Shown here: in pieces, positions 8,767 to 17,800 of the stretch
Layout: every line of letters starts with the position of its first letter
How positions within the stretch are numbered: position 1 is the stretch's first letter
Assembly: GCA_021732845.1 (NCBI GenBank)
Contig: JAKFUF010000075.1
Span: forward strand, 1 to 45,302
Origin: Planctomycetaceae bacterium
GTDB lineage: Bacteria; Planctomycetota; Planctomycetia; Planctomycetales; Planctomycetaceae
Reading direction: 5' to 3'
Length of the DNA stretch: 45,302 nucleotides
The notes under the pieces: model-generated
Seen by the model: only the letters and a program-made list of their open reading frames with translations
Database searches by the model: none
What the model was told of the DNA's origin: nothing
Made by a program: the position numbers and the translations under genes

Positions 8767-9231
8767 ATGTCGCACGCAGCATTGATTGACGAGTATCTGG
8801 CCGGTCCCGCCGCGCTGCGCGCGGCCGTGGCTGGAATGTCGCGTGAACAGCAGATGGCGCGGCCCATGGCGGGCAAGTGGAGCACGCTGGAAGTGGTTTG
8901 CCACCTGGCCGATTTCGAACCGATCTACGCCGAACGGATCAAGCGGGTGATCGTTCAGCCCGAAGCGAAGTTCTACAGCGGCGACCCCAACCTGTTCGCG
9001 AAACTGGCGTACGAGAGCCGTGACCTGGACGAAGAGTTGGCGGTCGTCGAGTTCACCCGCCGACAGTTGGGCAGGATTCTACGGACATTGGACGAAGCCG
9101 ATTTCCAGCGGCAGGGAGTCCACAGCGAAGCTGGTCCGATGAGCATCGAAAAGCTGCTGCGGAGCGTGACCACCCACATCACGCATCACCTGCCGTTCAT
9201 CGCGGAGAAACGGCAGGTGATGGGGGTGTAG
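8767..9231 (+). CDS. DinB-like four-helix metalloprotein
   Basis: A 154-residue soluble protein of the DinB/YfiT-like superfamily, four-helix-bundle proteins that often act as metal-dependent thiol S-transferases. The signature W-S-x-x-E-V-V-C-H-L-A-D (about residues 38-49) provides the first metal-binding histidine (H46), and THITHHLPFI near the C-terminus provides the other two. The family's full length is present. The ATG at 8767 overlaps no other gene and the neighbour at 9325 is convergent. The substrate is unknown. Confidence 0.85.
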   Translation: MSHAALIDEYLAGPAALRAAVAGMSREQQMARPMAGKWSTLEVVCHLADFEPIYAERIKRVIVQPEAKFYSGDPNLFAKLAYESRDLDEELAVVEFTRRQLGRILRTLDEADFQRQGVHSEAGPMSIEKLLRSVTTHITHHLPFIAEKRQVMGV

Positions 9232-9324
9232 GCAAAAGCCTTTGCATGCCTGAGGGGGAAACCGTCCGACGCAACCACTGGCAGCGAGCTGACCAGTGAC
9301 ACCCGGCGCAGTGCATAACTTTCC

Positions 9325-10413
9325 TCAGCGCATCATCACCTGCGCCGGGTTGATCGCCTGATACTTGCCTTTGTTCGCCGTGATCTCGAACGCCTGTGGG
9401 ACCGATTCAATCCCCTGCAGGATGTGGCGGATGGTCGGCTTGAGCTTCACCCGCCCGGTGGCGACCAATCTAACGGTGTGCTGGAGGTGGGCCTGGGTGC
9501 TGATGTCGGGGAACAGGTAGCGGAGGCTGCGCTCGCGGAGCAGGTCGACATCGAGTTGCAGCGGCCCACCGAACCACGAGACGCCAATCACCTTGCCGCC
9601 AGACCGTACGGCGTTGATCGCCTGCAGCAGCGTCTGGTGTCCGGCCAGGCCCTGTTTGGGGCTGCCCCCGGCGCATTCGAAGACAATGTCCGCGCCATTG
9701 CCGCCGGTGAGTTCCCGGATCGTGGCCACCACGTCACAGGACTTGGCGTTGAGGGCATGATCGGCCCCCAGTTCGAGAGACACCTGGCAGGCCTCATCGC
9801 GAACATCGACGGTGATCACCATCCCCGCCCCGCTGAGCCGCGCGATCTGCAGGCATTCCAGCCCCATGCTGCCCTGGCCCAAAATGACCACCGTGTCGGC
9901 GATCTGAATCTGTGCCGTCTCGACGGCGGCGACGCTGTCGCTCAACGACTGCAGGCAGGCCCCTTCGCTGTCGGAAATCCGATCGTCCACCTTCACCAGC
10001 GAAATTTCGGGCAGGATGGCCACCTCCGAGAAGCAGCCGGGCAGATCAAAGCCGATGACCGGCCCCTTGCGGCAGAGGTTGCCGCGTTCGCTGTTGCACT
10101 GCGGGCAGTTGCCGCAGGGGAGCTTGGCCCGCGCAGCCACACGGTCGCCCGGTTTGAAGTTGGTGACGCCGGCACCGACCTCCACGATTCGCGCACAGAA
10201 CTCATGGCCGAACAACTGCACCGGGGCTTCCGTCTCCAACCGCCGCTTCACGCGGTCGTACGCCAGCGTCGGGATGCCAAACGCCAGTTGGGCCTCGGTC
10301 ACGCTGGGCTGCACGCACAGGGGCTCGACCAGCACATGCCGTGGCTTACACTCCGGCATGCCAATCTCTTCGAGCCGCATGTCGCCAAACCCATGAAACC
10401 GCCAGGCCTTCAT
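9325..10413 (-). CDS. Zinc-type alcohol dehydrogenase-like (MDR) protein
   Basis: A 362-residue medium-chain dehydrogenase/reductase. The N-terminal catalytic domain has the zinc-ligand region FGHEFCARIVEVG (about residues 68-80) and a structural zinc cluster C-G-N-C-P-Q-C-x7-C (about residues 99-113). The NAD(P) fold follows (VVILGQGSMGLECLQIARLSGA, about 175-196) with an aspartate at the end of strand 2 (VITVDVRDE), suggesting NAD preference. The first zinc ligand is a cysteine in LCVQPSVTEAQ rather than the usual CGxD context, so the active site is somewhat unusual. The substrate is unknown. Confidence 0.88.
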   Translation of the reverse strand: MKAWRFHGFGDMRLEEIGMPECKPRHVLVEPLCVQPSVTEAQLAFGIPTLAYDRVKRRLETEAPVQLFGHEFCARIVEVGAGVTNFKPGDRVAARAKLPCGNCPQCNSERGNLCRKGPVIGFDLPGCFSEVAILPEISLVKVDDRISDSEGACLQSLSDSVAAVETAQIQIADTVVILGQGSMGLECLQIARLSGAGMVITVDVRDEACQVSLELGADHALNAKSCDVVATIRELTGGNGADIVFECAGGSPKQGLAGHQTLLQAINAVRSGGKVIGVSWFGGPLQLDVDLLRERSLRYLFPDISTQAHLQHTVRLVATGRVKLKPTIRHILQGIESVPQAFEITANKGKYQAINPAQVMMR

Positions 10414-10500
10414 CGCAGGAATCTCTCGTGTGGGGATGTAAATCGCAAAACTTTACGGGGAGGGCGTGATCCAGTGCCTCCAGCTCTCAAAAAGAATCCA

Positions 10501-10635
10501 ATTCGCGTCCCTTCGCGTTCATTCGCGTTTCCACCCGGTGAAACAGCTCGACTGCCGCCCCAAGGTTTCGCATGGCCGGATCAATAGCAACTGCTTCCAA
10601 GTTCTGACCGCGAATGAACGCGAAGAGACGCGAAT
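10501..10635. repeat. Long inverted repeat of the CGCGAATGAACGCGAA family
   Basis: The arm at 10501-10527 is the reverse complement of 10609-10635 over 27 bp with one mismatch; the inner 16 bp (10512-10527 against 10609-10624, CGCGAATGAACGCGAA) are perfect. The 81-bp spacer is unrelated. The region 10414-10853 between the dehydrogenase and hydrolase genes holds no credible gene, and beyond this repeat I see nothing in it. It resembles the family at 12369-12460 in design. Confidence 0.8.
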
Positions 10636-10853
10636 GACACTGAATTCGGTGGTGACAAAGTTCGCTGGCAGATCACCTTTGGGTTCATGCCGATCGCAGT
10701 CCCGGGCCATAATACGCCGAAGTGAGGCTGCGATCAGGGACTTGGTCAGTGTGTCTTACACCGTTTTGCCGACTTCCGCACCACCGAGAACCACGCGTTC
10801 GTAGTGCAAAGGCCCGTTCACCTCCGAGATTAACTCGGTGGGGTCTCAAAAAC

Positions 10854-12197
10854 TCACGGCTTCGGAGCCGACTTCAGCCCCACGGTGTTGATCGCGATGA
10901 CCCGGTACTGGTGCGTCTTCCCGGCCTCGGCAGTGGTGTCGGTGAACTGCATCAGCACCAGTGGCTGCGAGGGCGTGTCGCTGTACTGCAGGTTCTGGAA
11001 GACCGGGCGTCCGAAGGGGTTCTTACTTTGTTCCGGCAGCTTGGCGATTTGTTGACCGTCGCGCTCAATGATGAACCCAGCCAGCCCGCTCTCCAGATCG
11101 GCATCCGCCTCCCACGTCAACTTGTTGCCGTTGACCTGCAGGTTGGTCGGTGCGGGTGGCACGGTCGTGTCGGTCACGGCGGTGTCTTTGACGTACTGGA
11201 CATACGCATTGGCCAGAGCCTCGTTGGGCAGCCAGACCGAATTCTCAAGCTCACCCTTGAACTGGTCCGCCGGCACTGGCACACCAATTTCTCCAGTGCC
11301 CAGGTAGAGCGGGGCGACCCGGGCTTCATTGGGCGGCATTGTTTTCTGCGGTTCGCCGTTTTTGGCGGGCAGCCGGGCGGAGAGGCAGGCGTCGAGCCAC
11401 GGGATGGCCATGTAGCGTTGATTGCCGCATTCGTGGGCGCTCAACGGGTCGGCGGTAACGGCGAGCAGGCCGCCTTTCGCCCGCAGTGCCTTATAAAACT
11501 TCTCGACGCCGGGCCAGACTCCCGAGAACCGCCCGTCCTTCACTGTCACGCCCTCCTGCGTGCCGAGGTTGCACATCACGGGCACTTGATAGACGGCGTC
11601 GGCCACCTGGTACGCGGCAGGGTTCGTGGGTGTCCCCATCAGCGGGGGGACGCCGGAGCGGAGCCACGCGGCAGCGACGCGGTCGGGGTGCAAAATCACC
11701 ATGCCGCCTGCCCAATGCCCGCCGCCGCTGTGTCCCCACAAGGCCCACGGCACGGTCGCGAGTTCGGGGTGCCCTGATTTCTCCGCCAGGTCAGCGAGCG
11801 CCTTTTGAAAGGTCACATCCGAGCCGTTTCGGGCATCGCACCAAAGCTGACAGTTCGCCTTCTCTGACTGTTCGTAAACGGGCGACAGCAGCGCGCAGCC
11901 ATGCTTTTTCGCCAGCGCCTGCCAGTGCAGGTCGAAGGCACCCGTCTGTCCCGATTTGCACGAACCTTCGCCGCAGCCATGCTGATGGACGACAACTCCG
12001 CGCAGCGTCTTCAGGCCAGGCGGTACCCACACGGTGTAGTTTGCCGGAAAGGCCAGCTCCCCCTTCTCGGCCGACGCTTCATACCGCACCCGATAATACG
12101 GGGACTCCACCGGCAACGCGGTGTCATACGGTGCCTGCTGGGCGAACGCCGTTCCGGAGAGGGCCAGGAGGGCACAACAGACGATCAACTGTCGCAT
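10854..12197 (-). CDS. Secreted alpha/beta hydrolase with C-terminal Fn3-like domain
   Basis: About 447 residues from the ATG at 12197, which gives a clean signal peptide ([21 protein letters not shown]). The hydrolase fold runs from about residue 35: [11 protein letters not shown] would hold the oxyanion loop, and [13 protein letters not shown] carries the GxSxG nucleophile elbow. Acid and histidine candidates lie in the region ending [14 protein letters not shown]. After a linker ([14 protein letters not shown], about residue 335) comes a beta-sandwich resembling fibronectin type III ([29 protein letters not shown] ... [12 protein letters not shown]). The architecture resembles polyhydroxyalkanoate-depolymerase and feruloyl-esterase relatives; the substrate is unknown. 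The frame runs upstream of this ATG, but only by non-signal-like sequence. Confidence 0.8.
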   Translation of the reverse strand: MRQLIVCCALLALSGTAFAQQAPYDTALPVESPYYRVRYEASAEKGELAFPANYTVWVPPGLKTLRGVVVHQHGCGEGSCKSGQTGAFDLHWQALAKKHGCALLSPVYEQSEKANCQLWCDARNGSDVTFQKALADLAEKSGHPELATVPWALWGHSGGGHWAGGMVILHPDRVAAAWLRSGVPPLMGTPTNPAAYQVADAVYQVPVMCNLGTQEGVTVKDGRFSGVWPGVEKFYKALRAKGGLLAVTADPLSAHECGNQRYMAIPWLDACLSARLPAKNGEPQKTMPPNEARVAPLYLGTGEIGVPVPADQFKGELENSVWLPNEALANAYVQYVKDTAVTDTTVPPAPTNLQVNGNKLTWEADADLESGLAGFIIERDGQQIAKLPEQSKNPFGRPVFQNLQYSDTPSQPLVLMQFTDTTAEAGKTHQYRVIAINTVGLKSAPKP

Positions 12198-12368
12198 GGG
12201 CGGGACCTGTTGGTCTGGGGTTTTTTGGGGTGAGCGAACAGCTTGCGCTGGGGCGATTCTCTGAGGGAGAATATCAACTCGAATGTGCCTGCACCACAGG
12301 CGCGGGACAACGGCATCTCCATCGTCGAGCTGCCAACGAAATCGCACATAGATGAGAGAATTAATTTT

Positions 12369-12460
12369 AACCACGAATCTCACGAATAACACGAATCAAG
12401 ACTTTGCCGCGAAAAGCCGTGCGGTTTTGGCATGAAGCCCTATTCGTGTTATTCGTGGTT
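12369..12460. repeat. Inverted repeat of the CACGAATAACACGAAT family
   Basis: The 16 bp at 12381-12396 are perfectly complementary to 12442-12457, and a further arm AACCACGAAT at 12369-12378 matches 12451-12460, giving alternative pairings around a 45-bp spacer. It lies in the roughly 340-bp space upstream of the hydrolase gene, between it and the methyltransferase remnant; that space has no other feature I can support. Repeats of this wording are widespread in planctomycete intergenic DNA. Confidence 0.8.
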
Positions 12461-12540
12461 TCTCCTTTCTGTCCATATACAATGAATCTCTGTTCTGGTG
12501 GAAATGCACGAGATTCATACTCACCGCGTGGAGCCTGATG

Positions 12541-12822
12541 TCAGCGATAGCCAACCATCAACAGCCTGCGGAACGGAAAGAAAAACGGCGACGCATCCGG
12601 GAACCGGGCGGCAACTTCATCGCGAAATTCCGCCACAAACTGCTGGAACCGATCCGACGGCAGCTGCTTCGCGTAGGTCGTGAGGGCGGCACCGCGATAC
12701 CACTCGACGAGATGATCTCTCAATGGCAGCAGATACGGGTAAACCTGCAGCCGGACGTGCTGCTCCGCATGCCCCAGTTCTTGCATCGGGTGGCCTCCGA
12801 CGATTGCTACGTTTTCATCCAT
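12541..12822 (-). pseudogene. C-terminal remnant of a trans-aconitate-type methyltransferase
   Basis: An open frame of 93 residues from ATG at 12822. Residues from about 20 (AEQHVRLQVY) to the end (LVEWYRGAALTTYAKQLP ... FPDASPFFFPFRRLLMVGYR) match what I know of the last third of trans-aconitate 2-methyltransferases and close relatives (LVEWxRGTxLTxYxxxLP, then FPFRRLFxVA). The SAM-binding Rossmann domain, which should precede it, is missing: upstream lies an unrelated gene that overlaps it by 8 bp. So this is a truncated gene, unlikely to bind SAM. It may still be translated by coupling to the gene upstream. The homology is by recognition, not by search. Confidence 0.65.
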
Positions 12823-13288
12823 AGTAACAGGTGAAAACTCCAAGCTGTTTCTCGACCGCCAGGCCGCACAATTCCTTGAGGGAATTGGCGGCATCCATGG
12901 TTAGCAATTCGCGGCACTCGTACTCACTCGTACCGTGGAACTCGATGACGGCGCTGGCCCAGCGCTGAATGAGGTCTGAGCCTACATGCATTCCCGCAAT
13001 CGCCTCGACGGCCACCTGACTAAAGGCCATAACCCACGGCCCCTCTTCTTCACTGACAGTTGCGACGAGATCAACCTGACCAACCGCCTCCACGGGGTCC
13101 ATTTCGTCCCCCTCGGCGCAGCCTGCCAGAATGTTGAACTCGTCCTGGCCAATGCCATCAAGAGTGTGAAGGCGGGGCATCTTCGACTCGATCCTCTGCT
13201 GGAGTTCTTCGTCCTGCTCTTCCATCGCGGCTGCCCATTTTCGAATCATGGACCGAGAACACACGAAGTAGTCAAACAGTTGCGACAT
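12815..13288 (-). CDS. Hypothetical acidic protein
   Basis: A 157-residue soluble protein (MSQLFDYFVCSRSMIRKWAAAMEEQDEEL ... EKQLGVFTCYYG) with ATG at 13288 and a GGGAG motif just upstream. It is acidic and mostly helical, with an internal hydrophobic stretch (AFSQVAVEAIAGMHV) too short and polar to be a membrane segment. I recognise no family. Its stop codon (12815-12817) lies inside the start region of the methyltransferase remnant, so the two would be translationally coupled. Its arrival may have cut the methyltransferase gene. Confidence 0.6.
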   Translation of the reverse strand: MSQLFDYFVCSRSMIRKWAAAMEEQDEELQQRIESKMPRLHTLDGIGQDEFNILAGCAEGDEMDPVEAVGQVDLVATVSEEEGPWVMAFSQVAVEAIAGMHVGSDLIQRWASAVIEFHGTSEYECRELLTMDAANSLKELCGLAVEKQLGVFTCYYG

Positions 13289-13319
13289 TCTCGAACTCCC
13301 AGCTGTCGCGCTCTACGTC

Positions 13320-14666
13320 CTACAACAATTCCCGCAACACCTGCCCATCCGACAGCGGGATCGGCCGGCCGTCGGTCGTCAGATAAGTGGTGGCATGCGG
13401 GTCGTAGCCAAGGGCGGCGAACACGGTGGCGTGCAGGTCGGCGGGGGTGACGGGGCGGAGTTTGGGGACTCCGCCGATCTTGTCGGACTCGCCAACGACC
13501 TGGCCGGCGCGGATGCCGCCGCCGGCCATCACCACGGTGTAACATTGCGGCCAGTGGTCGCGGCCGATGTCCTTGTTGATGATCGGCGTGCGGCCGAAGT
13601 CGCCCATCCAGATCACGAGGGTGCTGTCCAGCAGGCCCCGCTCTGTCAAATCGTCCAGCAGCGCGACGAACGCCTGTTCCATCGGCGGCACGAGGCGGTT
13701 TTTGAGCGTCTTGAAATTGTCCTTGTGGGTGTCCCAGGTGATGCTCGGCCCGTTGACGGTGGTGACGAACCGCACGCCCCGCTCGACGAGGCGGCGGGCG
13801 AGCAGGTGCGACTGACCCCACGAGTGCCGGCCATAACGGTCGCGCACCGCCTGTGGCTCAAGCGACAGGTTGAACGCCTCACCCGCGGTTTGCGAAGTGA
13901 CCATCGACAGCGCCTTGGCCTGGCTCACGCCAAAGTCGCGGATGGCATCGGCCTCCAGGTCGCACCCGGCGGCGTCCAACTGGCCCAACAGGTTTTTGCG
14001 GGACTGTGCCCGCGCATCATCCACGCCCGGCACCGGCCCCATGTCGGGCAGTTTGAAGTCCGGCTGGTTGGGATCGGTGTTGAGCACCAGCGGATCGAAA
14101 CGCGTGCCCAGGCAGCCACCGTACTGGCCGGGGGTGAGGTACTTCGTGCTGTCGCAGTGCGGCGCGGGGGTGATCACATACGGCGGGAGCGGGTCGTTGT
14201 AGCCGTCGCGCTGGGCGAGCCACCCGGTCAATGTGCCGAAGCAGGGGAAGTCGGTGCGGCTGGGGTTGATCAGCGTGCTGTCGATGGGGTACGGCCGCCC
14301 CACCGTCGACCAATACATCCCGGCGTTGTGGCTCGACTGCCGATGATGCACCGAGCGGATCACCGCCAGTTTGTCGGCCCGCAGCGCCAACTTGGGCAGC
14401 AGCTCAGTGAATTGAACGCCCGGGACATTCGTATCAATTGGCTGAAAGATGCTGCGAACGGTGTCGCTGGCCAGAGGCTTCGGATCCAGGAGGTCGATGT
14501 GGCTGGGAGCGCCGCCATTGAAGATGAGGATGACCGACTTCGCCTTCGCGGAAGCCACGGGCGCGGCCAGCATCGGTGCCGTCCCGCTGAGCCCCAGCAC
14601 TCCCATCCCGAGGGCACTTTGCAGAGCCGTCCGCCGTGAAAGACGCGTTGAGCGGTGTCGGTCCAT
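13320..14666 (-). CDS. DUF1501 family protein with Tat signal
   Basis: A 448-residue protein with a twin-arginine signal (RLSRRTALQSALGMGVLGLSG) and the DUF1501 core: SVILIFNGGAPSHIDLLDPKP, then HHRQSSHNAGMYWSTVG, then DSTLVIWMGDFGRTP and GRDHWPQCYTVVMAGGGIRAGQVVG. The fold is related to the alkaline phosphatase/sulfatase superfamily (metal-binding D and H residues visible), but no reaction is established. A strong GAGGAG ribosome-binding site precedes the ATG at 14666. DUF1501 genes usually follow a PSD1/cytochrome partner gene; here that partner is absent and the neighbour upstream is the giant FG-GAP gene's 3' end. Confidence 0.9.
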   Translation of the reverse strand: MDRHRSTRLSRRTALQSALGMGVLGLSGTAPMLAAPVASAKAKSVILIFNGGAPSHIDLLDPKPLASDTVRSIFQPIDTNVPGVQFTELLPKLALRADKLAVIRSVHHRQSSHNAGMYWSTVGRPYPIDSTLINPSRTDFPCFGTLTGWLAQRDGYNDPLPPYVITPAPHCDSTKYLTPGQYGGCLGTRFDPLVLNTDPNQPDFKLPDMGPVPGVDDARAQSRKNLLGQLDAAGCDLEADAIRDFGVSQAKALSMVTSQTAGEAFNLSLEPQAVRDRYGRHSWGQSHLLARRLVERGVRFVTTVNGPSITWDTHKDNFKTLKNRLVPPMEQAFVALLDDLTERGLLDSTLVIWMGDFGRTPIINKDIGRDHWPQCYTVVMAGGGIRAGQVVGESDKIGGVPKLRPVTPADLHATVFAALGYDPHATTYLTTDGRPIPLSDGQVLRELL

Positions 14667-14812
14667 CTCAACTCCTCGGGGTTGGCATAATGCGGTGCCG
14701 CAGGTTGCTCATACAAACGAATTGGCATTCATTGATGTGTGTGCATTGTAAGCCACAGTGGCATTGGTCGCAACGGGAACTCGGCCGAGGAATTTCGCAG
14801 AGAGTGACTCGC

Positions 14813-17800
14813 CTACTTTGTTACGGCCGCCGCAGCCACGGCGCTGGGGGCGGCCGTCGGTCCCCGCCGCTGCGTGTGGCTCGCGCTCCCGTTTGCCGCC
14901 CCGCTGGCCGGTTCGGCTTGTGGCTCGGGGTCGCTCGCATTTTTGGCTTCGGTGCCGGTCTTGGCAGGCTTACGGGCGGAACCTGTGCCAGGTTCCGGGG
15001 CCGGGGGCTGTGGCTTGTCCGCGGGGGCTTTCTTGGCGTCGGTGGGCAGAAAGACGCTGTCCAGCAGCCATTCCATCAGTTCCGTCGCCAACGGAGCGGC
15101 ATTGGACTGAGTGGCTGCATCTCCTTCCAACAACCGGCGAACCAGGTTTTCCAGGGACTTCAGCCCCTGCGAGAGCAGGGTGGCCGGCCTTGAGCCCGCG
15201 GCTGGCATTTCGATACGGGTGCCGGCGCGCTCGCCGGAGGCCACAACAGTACTCAGAGTCCGCAGCGAGGCGATGGCGACCAGCGACGACAGGGAAGAGA
15301 GCGAAAGCCCCGCGCCCAACCCGCCGCTGGAAGCTGCGAGCACGTTCGCGGCAATGCTGCCATTGTCAAACGCCGACCGTCCGGCAATGTTGGGATTGTT
15401 GGCGAGACCGCCGAAGTCCAGGAAGACAGAGGTCGTCCCCTTGAACAGCGTGTCGGCAATCGTCACGCCGCGGGTGTTGGCGGCGGAAATGAGGTTGATT
15501 CCGGCCAGGAAGGAGCCCGTGCCTGTTCCCTGAAACTGCACGTTGAGCGACGAAGCCGTGGCATTGGGAATGATCAGCAGTTCGACCGCGCCATCGCCCG
15601 AGTAGCGCGTGCGGCTGCCATATTCGACCACCAGCCCCTCGGCTTTGGTGAACCCCGCCTGACGGCCTTCACCGTCGGTCTGGATGAAGTCGACCGGGTC
15701 GGTCCAGAGCAGCTCCGACGGGCTGACAAACTGGTCGATCCCGCCCATCATGTTGATGTAGGCGTTGACGATGATCTGGTTGATCGCCGCCGCGATTTCC
15801 TGGCGGCTGCGGTCAGTCCGCGTCGACTCCTGGACGATCGCCTCCACCAGCACCTGATAGAGGAACCGCAACTGTTCAGGGGTGACCCCGGCCCCGGGTT
15901 GGGGCGTGGGGTCGGCGACGGCCACACTGATCCGCAGGTTGTACTGGCCGCGGAGGCCGGTGGGGGGCGTGGTCCCCGGAATGGCGGTGGCGACCTTGAT
16001 GAAATAGGTCTGGCCGGCCACCACGTCGAACTGCACCTGCGCGGTGTTTTGCAGCGTCCGGTCGTGGGCGATGCGGGTGTTGTTGATGTCAAAGGCATCC
16101 ACGATCAGCGGCAGCGCCGAGGTCAGGTTGACCGTGGCCCGACCGGAGAACTGGGCCGTGAACTGCTGATAGTCCTGGTCACCGGTGTTATCAATGCTTC
16201 CGCTGAACCCTGCTCCCGCCTGTCCGTTCTCCTGTGGCTGCAAAGGCACGGTCACCGCGTCCCTCGACACGTCGCCTTCGCGGTCCGTCGGCAGGGCGTC
16301 GGTGAGAAATTCCAGCGCCCAGTCGCCCGAGGTGACGCCGAATCCATAGACCTTGATGTAGTAGGCCTGGCCGGCAATTACATTGAAGCGAACGCGGCTG
16401 ATGTCCGTGCCCTGAAAGTCGTCGTTGGTGGTGATCAACTGGCCGGTCGGTCCGCCGGGCTGCAGGACCTCCAGATAGGCATCCAGGATGCTGTCCAGGC
16501 CCGACCGGGCGCGGCCCAGCACCTGGGTGACGGTCAACTGGCCCGTGACCGGAGCCACGAACCGCAGGAAGTCGGTATCGAAGGCAGTGTCGATGGTGGT
16601 GGTGCGTTGACTGGGCGCGTCATTGGAGAGGAACAGATTGCCCCGTCCGGCCGCGAGGTCACGCGAGATGTCGTAGGCGTCCAGAAATTCGTTGCTGATT
16701 TCGTCGACGATGTAGTTAATCGTGAGAATGTAATTGCCCGTCGTGGTTCCAACGGCGGCGCTGCGAATGAAGAACATCCGCCCCGTCTCGACATTGAACC
16801 GCACGGTGGCGGTGCGCTGGCCGCCGATGTTGCTGTCCAGGGCGACCAGGTTGCCGACCTCATCGTATATGAACAGGCCGCTGCCGAAGTCGTCCGACGT
16901 TTGGATGACTTCGACAACCCCGGAGCGCTGCGCGACGAACGAGTAAAAGTCGCGGTCGCGCGGGGTGTCTACTGTTCCAAAAACCGTCGTCGTTGTGGTC
17001 TGCCCCGTCTGGGGAGTTGTCAGCACGATCGGCTGGGAGGTCGCGGTGCTGTCGGGAATATCAGCAATGGTGCGCTGGTAACTGGCTGAAGCACCGCTGA
17101 CATTCAGGGAGTTGCCCGCCAGATCGAAGACAGGCGAGTCACCCTGCAGGCTCACCTGCAGCGTTCCGATTCCCGTGACGCCGCTGAACACCACACGATA
17201 TTGCGTTTGACTGTCCGCGATCACCAGCATGTTGGCGAACGCCACATTGCCGGTTGTCTGCACCACGAAGGCACTGTTGGTGACTCCCACGACCGGCTCG
17301 TCAAACACGACGGTGAACGTCAGCGTGCTGGCCGATGTGGTGGTGGCTACGGGGTCCGTCGGCAGAATTGACACATCGTTCGGGGCAGTCTGGTCGATCG
17401 TGTGCGCGTCACCGGTGAACTGCGTGGCGGTAGTGTTGAGCAGCACGTTGATCCGGTCCGGACCGTTGTGCGAGGAGACGACATCCGGCAACCCGTCGTT
17501 GTTCAAGTCCGAGGTCGCCGCGGCGAAGGTCGCGCCGTCCGTGGTCAGGAACACTCTCAGAATGAATGTTCCGTCGCCCTGCCCCACCAGGATCGAGGGG
17601 ACCGCCGCCAGGTTGGGCGAAATGATATCGAGCGTGCCGTCACCATTCACATCCGCCACGACGGCCGTTGTGGGGAATGGGCCCGCATTGGTGGATTCCG
17701 CGAAGTCAAACTCGCGGCCGGCCAGGCCACGCAGGACGCTGACCGTGCCGTCGGTGATATTGGACACCAGCAGGTCGAGAATGCCGTCATTGTTGAAGTC

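Noticed and set aside
10822-10836. Terminator of the hydrolase gene (CCGAG...CTCGG)
   Set aside because: The stem is only 5 bp and no T-run follows on the minus strand.
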